From assembly GCF_006715725.1 (NCBI RefSeq), contig NZ_VFNU01000001.1:806001-870000 (forward strand): 64,000 bases of DNA, given 5' to 3'. Numbering within the stretch: the first letter of the stretch is position 1; each line of letters begins with the position of its first letter. This document shows positions 9,133 to 18,081 of this stretch, piece by piece. The notes beneath the pieces were generated by a model. The model saw nothing but the letters and a program-made list of their open reading frames with translations, searched no databases and was not told the origin of the DNA. The translations under genes and the position numbers were made by a program. Source of the stretch: Nocardioides sp. SLBN-35. Lineage in GTDB: Bacteria; Actinomycetota; Actinomycetes; Propionibacteriales; Nocardioidaceae.

Positions 9133-10077
9133 ATGAGTGCGATCGAGGGCGTGAGCGAGACGTTCGACGCGAGCCAGTGGGACGTCGTCCCCGGCTTCGA
9201 GGACTTGACCGACCTGACCTACCACCGCGCCAAGGCGCACGGCACGGTCCGGATCGCCTTCGACCGCCCCGACGTCCTCAACGCCTTCCGCCCGCACACC
9301 GTCGACGAGCTGCTGCGCACCCTGGAGCACGCGCGCCAGTCCGCCGACGTCGGTTGCGTGCTGCTCACCGGCAACGGGCCGAGCGCCAAGAACGGCAAGT
9401 GGGCCTTCTGCACCGGCGGCGACCAGCGCATCCGAGGCCGCGCGGGCTACCAGTACGAGGACGTCTCCGCCGGTTCCGGTGACACCGGTGCCGAGGAGCC
9501 CAGCGCCATCGACAAGGCCAAGCTCGCCCGCCTGCACATCCTCGAGTGCCAGCGCCTGATCCGCTTCATGCCCAAGGTCGTCATCTGTGTCGTTCCCGGC
9601 TGGGCGGCCGGCGGCGGCCACAGCCTCTTCGTCACCTGCGACCTGGCCCTCGCCTCCACCGAGCACGCCCGCTTCAAGCAGACCGACGCCGACGTGGGCT
9701 CCTTCGACGGCGGCTACGGCTCGGCGTACCTCGCCCGTCAGGTGGGCCAGAAGTTCGCCCGCGAGATCTTCTTCCTCGGCCAGGAGTACTCCGCCGACGA
9801 CGCCGTCCGGATGGGCGCCGCCAACCGCGCCGTCCCCCACGCCGAGCTCGAGGCCACCGCCCTCGAGTGGGGCCGCCTGATCAACGGCAAGAGCCCCACC
9901 GCCCAGCGGATGCTCAAGTACTCCTTCAACCTGCTCGACGACGGCCTCGTCGGCCAGCAGCTCTTCGCCGGTGAGACCACCCGGCTCGCGTACATGACCG
10001 ACGAGGCGCAGGAGGGGCGGGACCAGTTCCTGGAGAAGCGCGAGCCGGACTGGTCGCCGTTCCCCTGGTACTACTAG
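9133..10077 (+). CDS. menB: 1,4-dihydroxy-2-naphthoyl-CoA synthase (MenB)
   Basis: MenB closes the naphthoquinone ring in menaquinone synthesis, converting o-succinylbenzoyl-CoA to DHNA-CoA. The 314-aa crotonase-fold protein has the CTGGDQRIRG oxyanion region, PGWAAGGGHSL, and the MenB-specific DVGSFDGGYGSAYLAR block with a C-terminal SPFPWYY. The ATG at 9133 follows a GGGAGGGG ribosome site; the in-frame extension to 9049 overlaps the MerR promoter and is not used. It is divergent from the merR-trx pair. The usual men neighbours are not adjacent here. Confidence 0.93.
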   Translation: MSAIEGVSETFDASQWDVVPGFEDLTDLTYHRAKAHGTVRIAFDRPDVLNAFRPHTVDELLRTLEHARQSADVGCVLLTGNGPSAKNGKWAFCTGGDQRIRGRAGYQYEDVSAGSGDTGAEEPSAIDKAKLARLHILECQRLIRFMPKVVICVVPGWAAGGGHSLFVTCDLALASTEHARFKQTDADVGSFDGGYGSAYLARQVGQKFAREIFFLGQEYSADDAVRMGAANRAVPHAELEATALEWGRLINGKSPTAQRMLKYSFNLLDDGLVGQQLFAGETTRLAYMTDEAQEGRDQFLEKREPDWSPFPWYY

Positions 10078-10080
10078 AGG

Positions 10081-10330
10081 CCGCTGTTCGCCCAGGTCAG
10101 AGCCCTGACTGGCGCTCGCTGTCCCCATTGAGTCCCCAAGATGGCCTTCGCCAGCTGGGAGACCGCGTTGCGGGTCCGGTCCTCTGCCGTGGGCCACGGG
10201 TGTGAGCATGTCCAGGGTCGTCGTCGCCGTTGAGTGACCCGTCGCTGCCCTGGGCGGCGACGACATCGCAGCCGGAGGCGATGAGGCGCGAGGCGTAGAA
10301 GTGGCGCAAGGCGTGGAGCCGAGTGGACAG
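10081..10330 (-). pseudogene. Tyrosine recombinase (integrase) C-terminal relic, frameshifted
   Basis: On the minus strand the C-terminal catalytic part of a phage-type integrase is recognisable but split over three frames: LHALRHFYASRLIASGCDVVA (box with the R..H..R triad; about 10294-10316), then GHSTATTTLDML, then WPTAEDRTRNAVSQLAKAILG. Homologues normally read this as one LRH...LGHSS.TTTLDTY..LWPTAEDRTR stretch. At least two indels are therefore present, the catalytic Tyr is lost (LDML instead of LDTY), and no upstream integrase domain is visible. It marks a former mobile element next to the RTX gene. Confidence 0.8.
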
Positions 10331-10480
10331 TCCTGCTGCCCCCTCGTGGCCCTCCACCGCCAGGGTGACGGCGTTCATCCTCTCCCTTGCGGAGACCGGC
10401 AAGAGCGCAGAGGGCGGGCGCTCGAGATCCTGGCCGGTGCGGCCCACAACCGGCTCCGGGCTGGCCGGCCGGCGAAAGGG
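10331..10480. other. Intergenic remnant between integrase relic and RTX gene
   Basis: No credible gene, RNA or terminator is visible. Possible open frames on both strands lack ribosome sites and recognisable sequence. It is probably decayed DNA of the same former mobile element. Confidence 0.4.
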
Positions 10481-11479
10481 TCAGATACTGGACTGCTCCT
10501 CACAGCGCACCGCGGTGTCCCGCTCCCGGCCGCCGCGGCAGACGTCGTGATGTGGCCCGCCGTCGAGACGGTCGACGCCCGTGAAACCGCGGAGCCGGTC
10601 TCGGCCCCTCCCGCCTCGCAGGATGTCGTTCCCGCGGCTCCCGCGGAGGATGTCGGACCCCCGGCCTCCGACAATGACGTCCGCGCCGAGGTAGCCGTCG
10701 AGGGAGTCCGCTCCCCGCTGGCCACGCAGGGTGTCCTCTCCGTAGCCGCCATTGATGCTGTCGTCGCCGTCGCCGCCGTTGATCAGGTCGTCGCCGTAGT
10801 AGCCGTCGATCACATTGCGGCCAGCGTCACCTGTGATCACGTCATCGTGGCGGCTGCCAGAGGCGTTGTTGATGGAGATCAGGACATCGGTCTTGTCCGG
10901 TCCGTCGCCCCTGGCAACGCTCCAGCCGTGCGTGGATGACCCCGGTGAGGAGAGTTGCACGATGACCCCGACCGCTGCGTTGGCGTACTGAACGGTGCCG
11001 CCGTCCGACCCGCCGTCCGCGACGTCGGCGTCACCGATGCCTGGCCAGATGTAGTCGTTCCCGAGCCCGCCGAGCAGCGTGTCGGAACCGCTCCCCCCGA
11101 GCAGGTAGTCGGAGAAGTCGCCACCCACCAACAAGTCGTCGCCGTCGTCGCCGTTGAGGATCTGTGCGTCCCTCGCGCCTCCACCGACGGCGCACACGAC
11201 ATCGTTGCCTGCCCCTGCAGACACCATCGAGGGACCCGTGACCGCGATCCGGTCGTCGCCTGGCGTGCCAAGGACGTTGCCGGCTCCGGTCTGGGTCACC
11301 ACGCCGGTGTCCACACCCTGCACGACCAGGTGATCATCGACCACCGAGCACAACGCGTCGGACGGCACTGCCGTCGGCGCGGCGATCGATGATGACGGAG
11401 GGGCGATCAATGCGGCTGCGGAGGCGATCACCGCGACCGCGAGGACCTTGCCGGGTGCGCGCAGGCTGGTGACAGTCAC
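10481..11479 (-). CDS. Secreted RTX (haemolysin-type calcium-binding repeat) protein
   Basis: A protein of about 332 aa from a GTG at 11479. Residues 1-35 look like a Sec signal peptide (basic RAPGK, then VLAVAVIASAAALIA, Ala-rich cleavage zone). The rest contains repeated GGxGxDxL nonapeptides such as GGSGSDTLLGGLGNDYI, GGDGDDSINGGYGEDTL and GGRGSDILRGSRGNDIL, which form calcium-binding parallel beta-rolls; about 60 residues in the middle (the STHGWSVARGDGPDKTD region) interrupt them. No enzymatic domain is seen, so it may be a structural or adhesive exoprotein. The gene lies between an integrase relic and a catabolic island, with no type I secretion genes nearby, which fits export by Sec. 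Confidence 0.82.
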   Translation of the reverse strand: MTVTSLRAPGKVLAVAVIASAAALIAPPSSSIAAPTAVPSDALCSVVDDHLVVQGVDTGVVTQTGAGNVLGTPGDDRIAVTGPSMVSAGAGNDVVCAVGGGARDAQILNGDDGDDLLVGGDFSDYLLGGSGSDTLLGGLGNDYIWPGIGDADVADGGSDGGTVQYANAAVGVIVQLSSPGSSTHGWSVARGDGPDKTDVLISINNASGSRHDDVITGDAGRNVIDGYYGDDLINGGDGDDSINGGYGEDTLRGQRGADSLDGYLGADVIVGGRGSDILRGSRGNDILRGGRGRDRLRGFTGVDRLDGGPHHDVCRGGRERDTAVRCEEQSSI

Positions 11480-11771
11480 GAACCGAAACTGCCCCGGCCT
11501 GCCAAGGCCAAACCGCGCTTGGCTGGGGCGATCACCCACCAGGAGAACAGGGTGAGGGGGACGCGGCTTGGATCCCTGTCGAGTCCGACGCGGTGGAATG
11601 GAACCACACGAGGTGAATCGCCCAGGGTTTCGTGGAGGCTCGGTCACCTGGAACCAGCCCCGGTCGACCGAACTTCTGTACTGGGGAAAGTCCTCCCGTT
11701 CAGATTCTGTTCTGCGTGAGAGTGGACGCGGCGCCGGGCACCCGGCCCCGCGCCCCGCCGTGGAGGTAGAG
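11480..11771. other. Divergent intergenic region, RTX gene / aldehyde dehydrogenase
   Basis: About 290 bp with no convincing gene; it should hold the outward promoters of both flanking genes. A ribosome site (TGGAGGTAGAG) precedes the dehydrogenase ATG at 11772. An in-frame upward extension of the dehydrogenase to 11568 has no family resemblance and is rejected. I see no clear operator. Confidence 0.5.
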
Positions 11772-13286
11772 ATGAACCGATCGTTGACCGTCGCCGACAG
11801 CGGCACCGCCGCGCGCGCCGCCCGGGCCGCCGAGATCGCCACCCTGGTCGAGCGCGACTGGCGCCTGCTGATCGGTGGTGAGCTGGTCCCGGCCGAGGGC
11901 GCGGCGAGGTTCACGGTGAGCGACCCGTTCACGCAGCAGCCGATCGTCGACGTCCCCGACGCCTCGCTCGCGGACGTGGACCGGGCGGTGGCCGCGGCCG
12001 AGGCGGCGCTCGCCGGCTGGCGCGCGACACCGGCGCTGCAGCGCGCCGAGCTGGTGCGCCGGTTCGCCGACCTGGTGGAGCAGCACGGCGAGGAGCTGGC
12101 CCTGCTCGACACGATCGATGCCGGGTCCCCGATCTCCAACGCCCGCTTCGACGTCGAGATCGCGCTGGGGCAGATGCGGATGTACGCCGGCTTCGCGCTG
12201 GAGATGAAGGGCACGACCGTCCCCGCGAGCGAGAACCTGCACCTCACCGTGCGAGAGCCCGTCGGCGTGGTCGCGAAGATCTTCCCCTACAACCACCCCT
12301 TGATGTTCGCCTGCCGCATGGCGGCCCCCCTCGTGGCCGGCAACCCGGTCGTGGCCAAGCCGCCGGAGGCAGCGCCCCTGTCGACCCTGCGACTGGCGGA
12401 GCTCGCGAACCAGGTGTTTCCCCCGGGGGTGGTCAACGTCGTCGTCGGCAACGGCCCGGAGGTCCCGGACCGGCTGGTCCGGCACCCAGCAGTGCGCCGG
12501 ATCGGCTTCATCGGATCCGAGCCGACCGGCAGGGCGATCCAGCGTGCAGCCGCCGAGAGCGGTGTGAAGCACGTGACCCTCGAGCTCGGCGGCAAGAACG
12601 CGATGGTCGTGTTCGACGACGCCGACCTGGAGAAGGCGGCGGCCGGCGCGGTCGCCGGCATGAACTTCACCTGGTCCGGCCAGTCCTGCGGCTCAAACTC
12701 CCGCCTCCTCGTGCACCGATCGCTGCACGACGAGCTCGTCGACCGCGTGGTCGAGCTGGTCGAGGCCCGGACCATCGGCGATCCACTCGACGAGGGCTCC
12801 GAGCAGGGCACGATGATCAACCGCACCCAGTTCGACAAGTCGATGTCGTACGTCGACGTGGCCCTCGCCGACGGCGCGGTGGTCCGCACGGGCGGCGGCC
12901 GCCCCGACGGTCCGGCCTTCGAGGACTCGCTGTTCGTGGCTCCGACAGTGCTGGTCGACGTGGCGCCGGACGCCCGGATCGCCCGCGAGGAAGTCTTCGG
13001 GCCGCTGCTCTCGGTCATCCCGTTCGACACCGAGGCCGAAGCGGTCGCGATCGCCAACGGCGTCGACTACGGCCTCACCGGCAGTGTCTGGACCAAGGAC
13101 CTCGACCGCGCAGTGCGCGTCGCCCGTGCCTTGGAGGCGGGCTTCGTGTGGGTCAACGGCTCGAGCCAGCACTTCCTCAACGTCCCGTACGGCGGCGTGA
13201 AGGCGTCCGGTGTCGGCGGCAAGGAGGAGTGCCTCGAGGAGCTGCTGTCCTACACCGAGGAGAAGGTCATCAACATCATGGTGTGA
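11772..13286 (+). CDS. Aldehyde dehydrogenase family protein
   Basis: A 504-aa NAD(P)-dependent aldehyde dehydrogenase. The general base lies in LELGGKNAMVVFDDAD, the nucleophilic Cys in FTWSGQSCGSNSRL, and FGPLLSVIPF and PYGGVKASGVGGKE close the family pattern. Length is normal. It converges on the IclR regulator and lies next to the ABC transporter/HyuAB operon, so it may oxidise an aldehyde produced in that pathway; the substrate cannot be read from sequence. Start ATG at 11772 is supported by its ribosome site. Confidence 0.88.
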   Translation: MNRSLTVADSGTAARAARAAEIATLVERDWRLLIGGELVPAEGAARFTVSDPFTQQPIVDVPDASLADVDRAVAAAEAALAGWRATPALQRAELVRRFADLVEQHGEELALLDTIDAGSPISNARFDVEIALGQMRMYAGFALEMKGTTVPASENLHLTVREPVGVVAKIFPYNHPLMFACRMAAPLVAGNPVVAKPPEAAPLSTLRLAELANQVFPPGVVNVVVGNGPEVPDRLVRHPAVRRIGFIGSEPTGRAIQRAAAESGVKHVTLELGGKNAMVVFDDADLEKAAAGAVAGMNFTWSGQSCGSNSRLLVHRSLHDELVDRVVELVEARTIGDPLDEGSEQGTMINRTQFDKSMSYVDVALADGAVVRTGGGRPDGPAFEDSLFVAPTVLVDVAPDARIAREEVFGPLLSVIPFDTEAEAVAIANGVDYGLTGSVWTKDLDRAVRVARALEAGFVWVNGSSQHFLNVPYGGVKASGVGGKEECLEELLSYTEEKVINIMV

Positions 13287-13317
13287 CCGCTGCGCCTGTG
13301 TGGCCGCGCCGTGCTCC

Positions 13318-14109
13318 TCAGAGCCCGAGCGCGGCCACGTCCATTTGCAGGTCGTGCTGACTGGCCATGATCAGCTGGATCGACTCCGGCGCCAGCAGCT
13401 CGGCGAATCGGGCCGAGGGCGCAGAGATCGACATCGACGCGATAGCTCGGCCCGTGCCGTCTCGCAGCGGAACCGCGACCGCACTCACGCCCTTCTCGGT
13501 CTGCTGGTTGGTGGTGGCGAAGCCGTTGCGCCGGCACGCCCTGATCTCGCGCAGAAGGGAGCCGAGCTGCCTGTCGCTGAGGGCGTCACCCATCGCCGTG
13601 GCGCCCGGGCTCTGATAGAGCTGGCGCAACCCGTCGTCCGGAAGGTCGGCCAGCAGTGCCTTGCCCCCTGCGGAGGTGCTGGCCGGCAGCACGGCTCCCA
13701 TGCGCGACACGATGCGCAGAGTCCGGTTGCCCTCCTGGCTGAACAGGAAGTGGATCTTCGTGCCCACCCGGACCACCAGGTTGGCCGTCTCGCCCGTCCG
13801 GTTGGACAGCAGCTCCAGGTGTGGCACCGCCACGTCGCGCAGCTGTCGGGTCCACGACAGTCCGACCGGGCCGACGCCCAGCGCCGGCCCGGGGCGGTAG
13901 GCCTTCGACTCGTCCTGCACGGCGAAGCCGTGGAAGACGAGCATCGACATCAGCCGGTGCACGGTCGACTCTGCGACGTCGAGGTCGCGTGCGGCGGTGC
14001 GCAGCCGGAGCTCGCCGTGGTCACGCAGCATCTGGATCAGCCGCAGTGCGCGGTCGACCGAGGACACCATGTAGGCCGGAACCTCGCGCGACTTCTCCGG
14101 CTTCTGCAT
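13318..14109 (-). CDS. IclR-family transcriptional regulator
   Basis: A 263-aa regulator: an N-terminal winged helix (SVDRALRLIQMLRDHGELRLRTAARDLDVAESTVHRLMSML, about residues 16-60) and a C-terminal ligand-binding IclR domain (TSAGGKALLADLP, NQQTEKGVSAVAVPL, ASMSISAPS). IclR proteins usually control the adjacent catabolic operon. It is divergent from the ABC transporter/HyuAB operon and convergent with the aldehyde dehydrogenase. The ATG at 14109 lies inside an inverted repeat, and the longer frame to 14436 has no supporting sequence. Confidence 0.88.
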   Translation of the reverse strand: MQKPEKSREVPAYMVSSVDRALRLIQMLRDHGELRLRTAARDLDVAESTVHRLMSMLVFHGFAVQDESKAYRPGPALGVGPVGLSWTRQLRDVAVPHLELLSNRTGETANLVVRVGTKIHFLFSQEGNRTLRIVSRMGAVLPASTSAGGKALLADLPDDGLRQLYQSPGATAMGDALSDRQLGSLLREIRACRRNGFATTNQQTEKGVSAVAVPLRDGTGRAIASMSISAPSARFAELLAPESIQLIMASQHDLQMDVAALGL

Positions 14110-14178
14110 CCCAGAAGTATCTGGTCCTTGTTTCTGCAAAGCAACACAGTTGAGGAACAAGGCGTGACGGGCGTCACC
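14101..14178. promoter_or_regulatory. Candidate operators in the IclR/ABC transporter intergenic region
   Basis: Three symmetrical elements: CTTCTG...CAGAAG (14101-14117) across the iclR start codon; CCTTGTT...AACAAGG (14126-14132 and 14156-14162, 23-bp spacing); and GTGA-N6-TCAC (14164-14177), which resembles a CRP-type site. Their position between divergent genes suits IclR control plus carbon-source control of the operon starting at 14286. Binding is inference. Confidence 0.45.
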
Positions 14179-14285
14179 CGCCGGACCGGCCGATCGAGCC
14201 GGGTTCGCAACAAGCCCGCGGCACGCTCTCTCGGGATCCCACCACCACGGGTGGACGACCTCCCGTGTCCAGGAAAGGAAGCGCC

Positions 14286-15311
14286 ATGACCGACACCACC
14301 CTGCAGCGGCGAGGCCAGCGCACGCGGTCCGTGGCGCGTCCGCGTCGACGCACGGCCGGCTGGCGATCCCTCGGCTACAGGTACGGGATCGTCGCGGTCT
14401 GGGCGGTGGAGGTCGTCGTGTTCGCGGTCCTCGCACCGGACACGTTCCCCACCGCTGCCAACATCACTTCGCTGCTCAGCTCGCAGGCCGTTCTCCTCCT
14501 GCTCGCGCTGGCGCTGGTGCCGACGCTGGCCACCGGCGAGATCGACCTGTCGATCGCAGGCACCATGACGGTCGCGGCCACGACCGCAGCCCAGCTCAAC
14601 GCGGTCGAGGGGCTCAACGTGTGGCTCGCCGTCGCTGTCGCCTTGGGCGCTGCGGTCGCGGTCGGACTGGTCAACGCCTTCCTCACCGTGAAGGTGGGCG
14701 TGGAGAGCATCATCGTGACCCTCGGCATGGGCACCCTGCTGGTCGGCATCTCGGTCTGGCTGAGCAACTCGCTCACCATCAGCGGCGTCTCGCCCGAGCT
14801 CGGCAACCTGCTCAACACCCAGCTGGCACGCGTGAACACCGCGTTCTTCCTGGCGATCGGTGTCGGCGTGGCGATGTGGTTCGTCTACCGCAACACCGTC
14901 TTCGGCCGGGGAGCGGTGTTCGTCGGCAAGAACGCCGAGGTGGCACGCCTCTCCGGCCTGCCGGTCGCCCGGATCAAGGTGGTCAGCTTCGTGTGCACGG
15001 CCTTCCTGGCTGGTGCCGCGGGCATCCTCGTCATCGGCATCGCCGGCGGCCTCCAGCCGACGTCCCTGCAGACCCTGCTGCTGCCGGCCTTCGCTGCTGC
15101 CTTCCTCGGCTCGGCGATCATCGAGCCCGGCACGTCCAACCCGATCGGCACGATGGTCGCCGTCCTCTTCCTCGCCACCGGGATCAGCGGCCTGGTCCTG
15201 GTCGGCCTGGATCCGTGGATCCGCGACGTCTTCTACGGCGCCGCTGTGGTCGTGGCCGTCACCGTCTCGCGCCTCGCCGCGATGGCCGCCCCCTCGGCGG
15301 GGCGTCCGTGA
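14286..15311 (+). CDS. ABC transporter permease, ribose/autoinducer (RbsC) type
   Basis: A 341-aa inner-membrane permease of the BPD_transp_2 family with about nine to ten hydrophobic segments (first near residues 32-55) and the signature TLATGEIDLSIAG near residues 78-90, where ATPase contact regions normally follow. A basic N-terminal tail precedes the first helix. It is the first gene of a three-gene importer operon, with AAGGAAG upstream of its ATG. The family takes up sugars, but members also import other polar compounds; with HyuAB downstream, a cyclic amide or ketone-related substrate is equally possible. Confidence 0.9.
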   Translation: MTDTTLQRRGQRTRSVARPRRRTAGWRSLGYRYGIVAVWAVEVVVFAVLAPDTFPTAANITSLLSSQAVLLLLALALVPTLATGEIDLSIAGTMTVAATTAAQLNAVEGLNVWLAVAVALGAAVAVGLVNAFLTVKVGVESIIVTLGMGTLLVGISVWLSNSLTISGVSPELGNLLNTQLARVNTAFFLAIGVGVAMWFVYRNTVFGRGAVFVGKNAEVARLSGLPVARIKVVSFVCTAFLAGAAGILVIGIAGGLQPTSLQTLLLPAFAAAFLGSAIIEPGTSNPIGTMVAVLFLATGISGLVLVGLDPWIRDVFYGAAVVVAVTVSRLAAMAAPSAGRP

Positions 15312-15352
15312 GCTCGGGCTCCACCTCACCCCTGAATCCCAAGGAGAAGTCG

Positions 15353-16495
15353 ATGTCCGTCCCCAAGTTCGCGGCGGCCGTGATCGCTGCCGGTCTGACC
15401 GCCGCGCTGGCTGCCTGCACCACCCCGGCCGACAGCACCTCCGGCGGTGGCTCCGGCGACGTCCCGAAGAGCGTCACCGACAACGTCGCCGCGCACGCCG
15501 GACCGCTCGAGGCGTCGTACGCCGGACCGGCCTTCGACGTCGGCGCGCTGCGGGGCAAGCGGGTCTGGTGGGTGACGCAGTACGCCGGCAACCCGTTCCT
15601 CGCCAGCATCGGCCGCAACCTCACCGAGGCGCTCGACAGCGTCGGCGTGAAGGTCACGACCTGCGATGGCAAGGGCAACCCCGTCGACGCCAACGCTTGC
15701 ATCCAACAGGGCATTGCCCAGGGTGCCGACGCCATCCAGGTCGACGGTCCCGAGCCGGCGACGTACGCCGAGTCGCTGGCGTCCGCCGAGAAGGCGGGCA
15801 TTCCGGTGCTATCCGGGGCCGCGGTCGACGTCACCACCACCGACCTCGCCGACGGCTTGGCCGGACAGACCAGCCAGCCGTTCGGGCTGACCGGCGAGCT
15901 GGCCGCCGACTGGATCGTCAAGGACTCCGGTGGCAAGGCCGACGTCCTGTTCCTCACCACCCCCGACGTCGTCGGCTCGGTCTCGGAGCAGAAGGCGTTC
16001 GAGGCTCGCATCGAGGAGACCTGCCCCGATTGCTCGCTGACCGTCAAGGGCGTGACCCTCGCCAACTGGGCCAACGACCTCGGTACGACGACCAGCTCGG
16101 AGCTCGTGAAGAACCCGAAGATCACCTATGTCGTGCCGGCCTTCGACCCGATGACCCAGTTCACCAACCCCGCGATCCTGCAGGCCGGACGCAGCGACCT
16201 GAAGGTCGTGACGGTGAACGGCAACCTGCCCTTCCTCCAGGAGCTGGCGAAGGGCTCGCCGATCAAGGCGATGGTCGGCATCGACCTCGATGCGCTGGCC
16301 TACCTCGAGGCGGACCAGCTGTTGCGCGCCATGACCGGCCAGGACACCCTGCCGGACGTCGTGGCGCCGGTGCGGATCTTCGACAAGGGCAACGTCGGCG
16401 ACCTGAAGCTCGACGCGGCCGCGGCCGACGACGGCTCGTGGTACGCCGGCAGCGGCGCCTACGCCGACCTGTTCGCCGGACTCTGGGAGAAGTGA
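15353..16495 (+). CDS. Substrate-binding lipoprotein of ABC transporter
   Basis: A 380-aa extracellular binding protein with a signal peptide ending in the lipobox LAAC (Cys about residue 20), so it is probably anchored to the membrane as a lipoprotein. The two-lobed periplasmic-binding-protein type I fold is suggested by VWWVTQYAGNPFLASIGRNL, DAIQVDGPEPA and the C-terminal VGIDLDALAYLEADQLLRA. It is like RbsB-type sugar binders but divergent. It lies 41 bp after the permease and 5 bp before the ATPase, and defines the specificity of the importer. Confidence 0.88.
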   Translation: MSVPKFAAAVIAAGLTAALAACTTPADSTSGGGSGDVPKSVTDNVAAHAGPLEASYAGPAFDVGALRGKRVWWVTQYAGNPFLASIGRNLTEALDSVGVKVTTCDGKGNPVDANACIQQGIAQGADAIQVDGPEPATYAESLASAEKAGIPVLSGAAVDVTTTDLADGLAGQTSQPFGLTGELAADWIVKDSGGKADVLFLTTPDVVGSVSEQKAFEARIEETCPDCSLTVKGVTLANWANDLGTTTSSELVKNPKITYVVPAFDPMTQFTNPAILQAGRSDLKVVTVNGNLPFLQELAKGSPIKAMVGIDLDALAYLEADQLLRAMTGQDTLPDVVAPVRIFDKGNVGDLKLDAAAADDGSWYAGSGAYADLFAGLWEK

Positions 16496-16500
16496 GTCCG

Positions 16501-18048
16501 ATGGGGGTGGTCATCGAGCTGCGTGACGTGCGCAAGTCGTACGTGCCGGGCATTGCGGTGCTGCAGGGTGTCGACCTCGACGTCCGGGCCGGCGAGGTGA
16601 CCGCCCTCGTCGGCGCCAACGGCAGCGGCAAGTCGACGCTGGTCAAGATCCTCAGCGGCTACCACGAGCCGGACCGTGGATCGCGCGTCCGCTTCGGCGA
16701 CCAGATCATGGAGGGCCATATCCACCCGGCGCAGGCCCGAGCGGCCGGAGTCCGCTTCGTCCACCAGGACTCGCGGATGGTGACGGGAGTGTCGGTCCTG
16801 GAGAACCTCCTCGTCGACCGCCTCGGCACCGCATCGCTCGACCGGCTGGACTGGCCGGCCGAGCGGAGACGGGCACAGGCCTTCCTCGACGAGCACCGCA
16901 TCACGGTCGACGTCCGCGAGGACGCGGGTTCCGTCTCCCTCGCAGACGCGGCCAAGATCGCCATCGCCCGCGCCGCGGGACCGGAGAGCGACACCGGCCT
17001 GCGGGCCCTGATCCTGGACGAACCCACCGCGGCGCTGGGCCGCGACGACGCGGCCGAGATGCTCGACTGGGCGCGCGCCCTGGCCCGCGGTCGCGGGGTC
17101 GGCGTCCTTCTCATCGGACACCGTCTCGAGGAGATCCTCGCGACCGCGGACCGGGTGGCGGTGCTGCGCAACGGCCGGATCGTTGCCGACACGCTCGTCG
17201 CCGAGCTCGACCACGACAGGCTCGTCGAGCAGATCGTCGGCCACGCGATCGATGCCTACTACCCCGAGCGCGAGGGCGCCACCGGTGCGCCTGTCCTCGA
17301 AGTCGGCGACCTCCGCGGTGGCGAGGTGCGTGGCATCTCGTTCACTGTCGCGGCGGGAGAGGTGCTGGGCGTCACCGGCCTCCCCGGCTCCGGCTTCGAG
17401 GACCTGCCGTACCTCCTCATGGACCCGCGAGCCGGCGCTCGCGGAGCGTTGACGGTGGCAGGTCGCGAGATCCAGGTCGCGAGAACACCTGTGCGCACGC
17501 GGGTGCAGGCCGGTCTCGCCCTCGTCCCCGCCGACCGCAAGCGTCGAGCGCTGGCGACGTCGGTGTCGGTCACGGGCAACGTCGGGCTGCCGCACCTGCG
17601 CCGGTTCCGGACCTGGTCGGGTCTCAGTGCCCGGGCGGAGCACCACCTGGCCGACGGGGTGGTGCGCGACTACGCCGTGTCGCCCGCTGATGCACGGGTG
17701 ATCACCGGCAACCTCAGCGGTGGGAACCAGCAGAAGGTCGTCATCGGCAAGTGGATGTCGACCCGACCCCGGGTGCTGGTCGTCCACGAGCCCACCCAGG
17801 CCGTCGATGTCGGCGCCAAGGCCGAGATCTTCAAGCTGCTCGCCGACGCCGCCGCCGAAGGGATGGCCGCCGTCATCGTCAGCGTCGAGTACGACGACCT
17901 CGCCCACCTCTGCGACCGGGTCCTCGTCGTCGGCGCGGGACGCGTCGTCGCCGAGCTCTCCGGCGACGCGCTCAGCCCGGAATCGCTGGCAACCGCCGCC
18001 TACCGCTCAGGAGTCGAAGGACTCCCCGAGCCGGCCTCCATGCGTTGA
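16501..18048 (+). CDS. ABC transporter ATPase, dual-domain (RbsA/MglA type)
   Basis: A 515-aa ATPase with two nucleotide-binding domains. Domain 1 has Walker A GANGSGKST and Walker B ALILDEPTAA, but the signature region reads VSLADAAKIAIARA where LSGGQ is usual. Domain 2 has the degenerate P-loop GLPGSGFED normal for this family, an intact LSGGNQQKVVIGKW signature and VLVVHEPTQAVDVGAK. The altered signature of domain 1 means that one of the two composite sites may differ from standard RbsA. It powers the permease encoded upstream. Confidence 0.9.
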   Translation: MGVVIELRDVRKSYVPGIAVLQGVDLDVRAGEVTALVGANGSGKSTLVKILSGYHEPDRGSRVRFGDQIMEGHIHPAQARAAGVRFVHQDSRMVTGVSVLENLLVDRLGTASLDRLDWPAERRRAQAFLDEHRITVDVREDAGSVSLADAAKIAIARAAGPESDTGLRALILDEPTAALGRDDAAEMLDWARALARGRGVGVLLIGHRLEEILATADRVAVLRNGRIVADTLVAELDHDRLVEQIVGHAIDAYYPEREGATGAPVLEVGDLRGGEVRGISFTVAAGEVLGVTGLPGSGFEDLPYLLMDPRAGARGALTVAGREIQVARTPVRTRVQAGLALVPADRKRRALATSVSVTGNVGLPHLRRFRTWSGLSARAEHHLADGVVRDYAVSPADARVITGNLSGGNQQKVVIGKWMSTRPRVLVVHEPTQAVDVGAKAEIFKLLADAAAEGMAAVIVSVEYDDLAHLCDRVLVVGAGRVVAELSGDALSPESLATAAYRSGVEGLPEPASMR

Positions 18049-18081
18049 ACTAAGGAATCGAAGGAAACCCGAGGAACCATC

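Noticed and set aside
13318..14436. Extended IclR frame to 14436
   Set aside because: The extra 109 residues are on the antisense of the transporter start and have no family similarity.
17380..17410. Degenerate second Walker A in the RbsA-like ATPase
   Set aside because: GLPGSGFED is the usual second P-loop form for this family and does not indicate a pseudogene.
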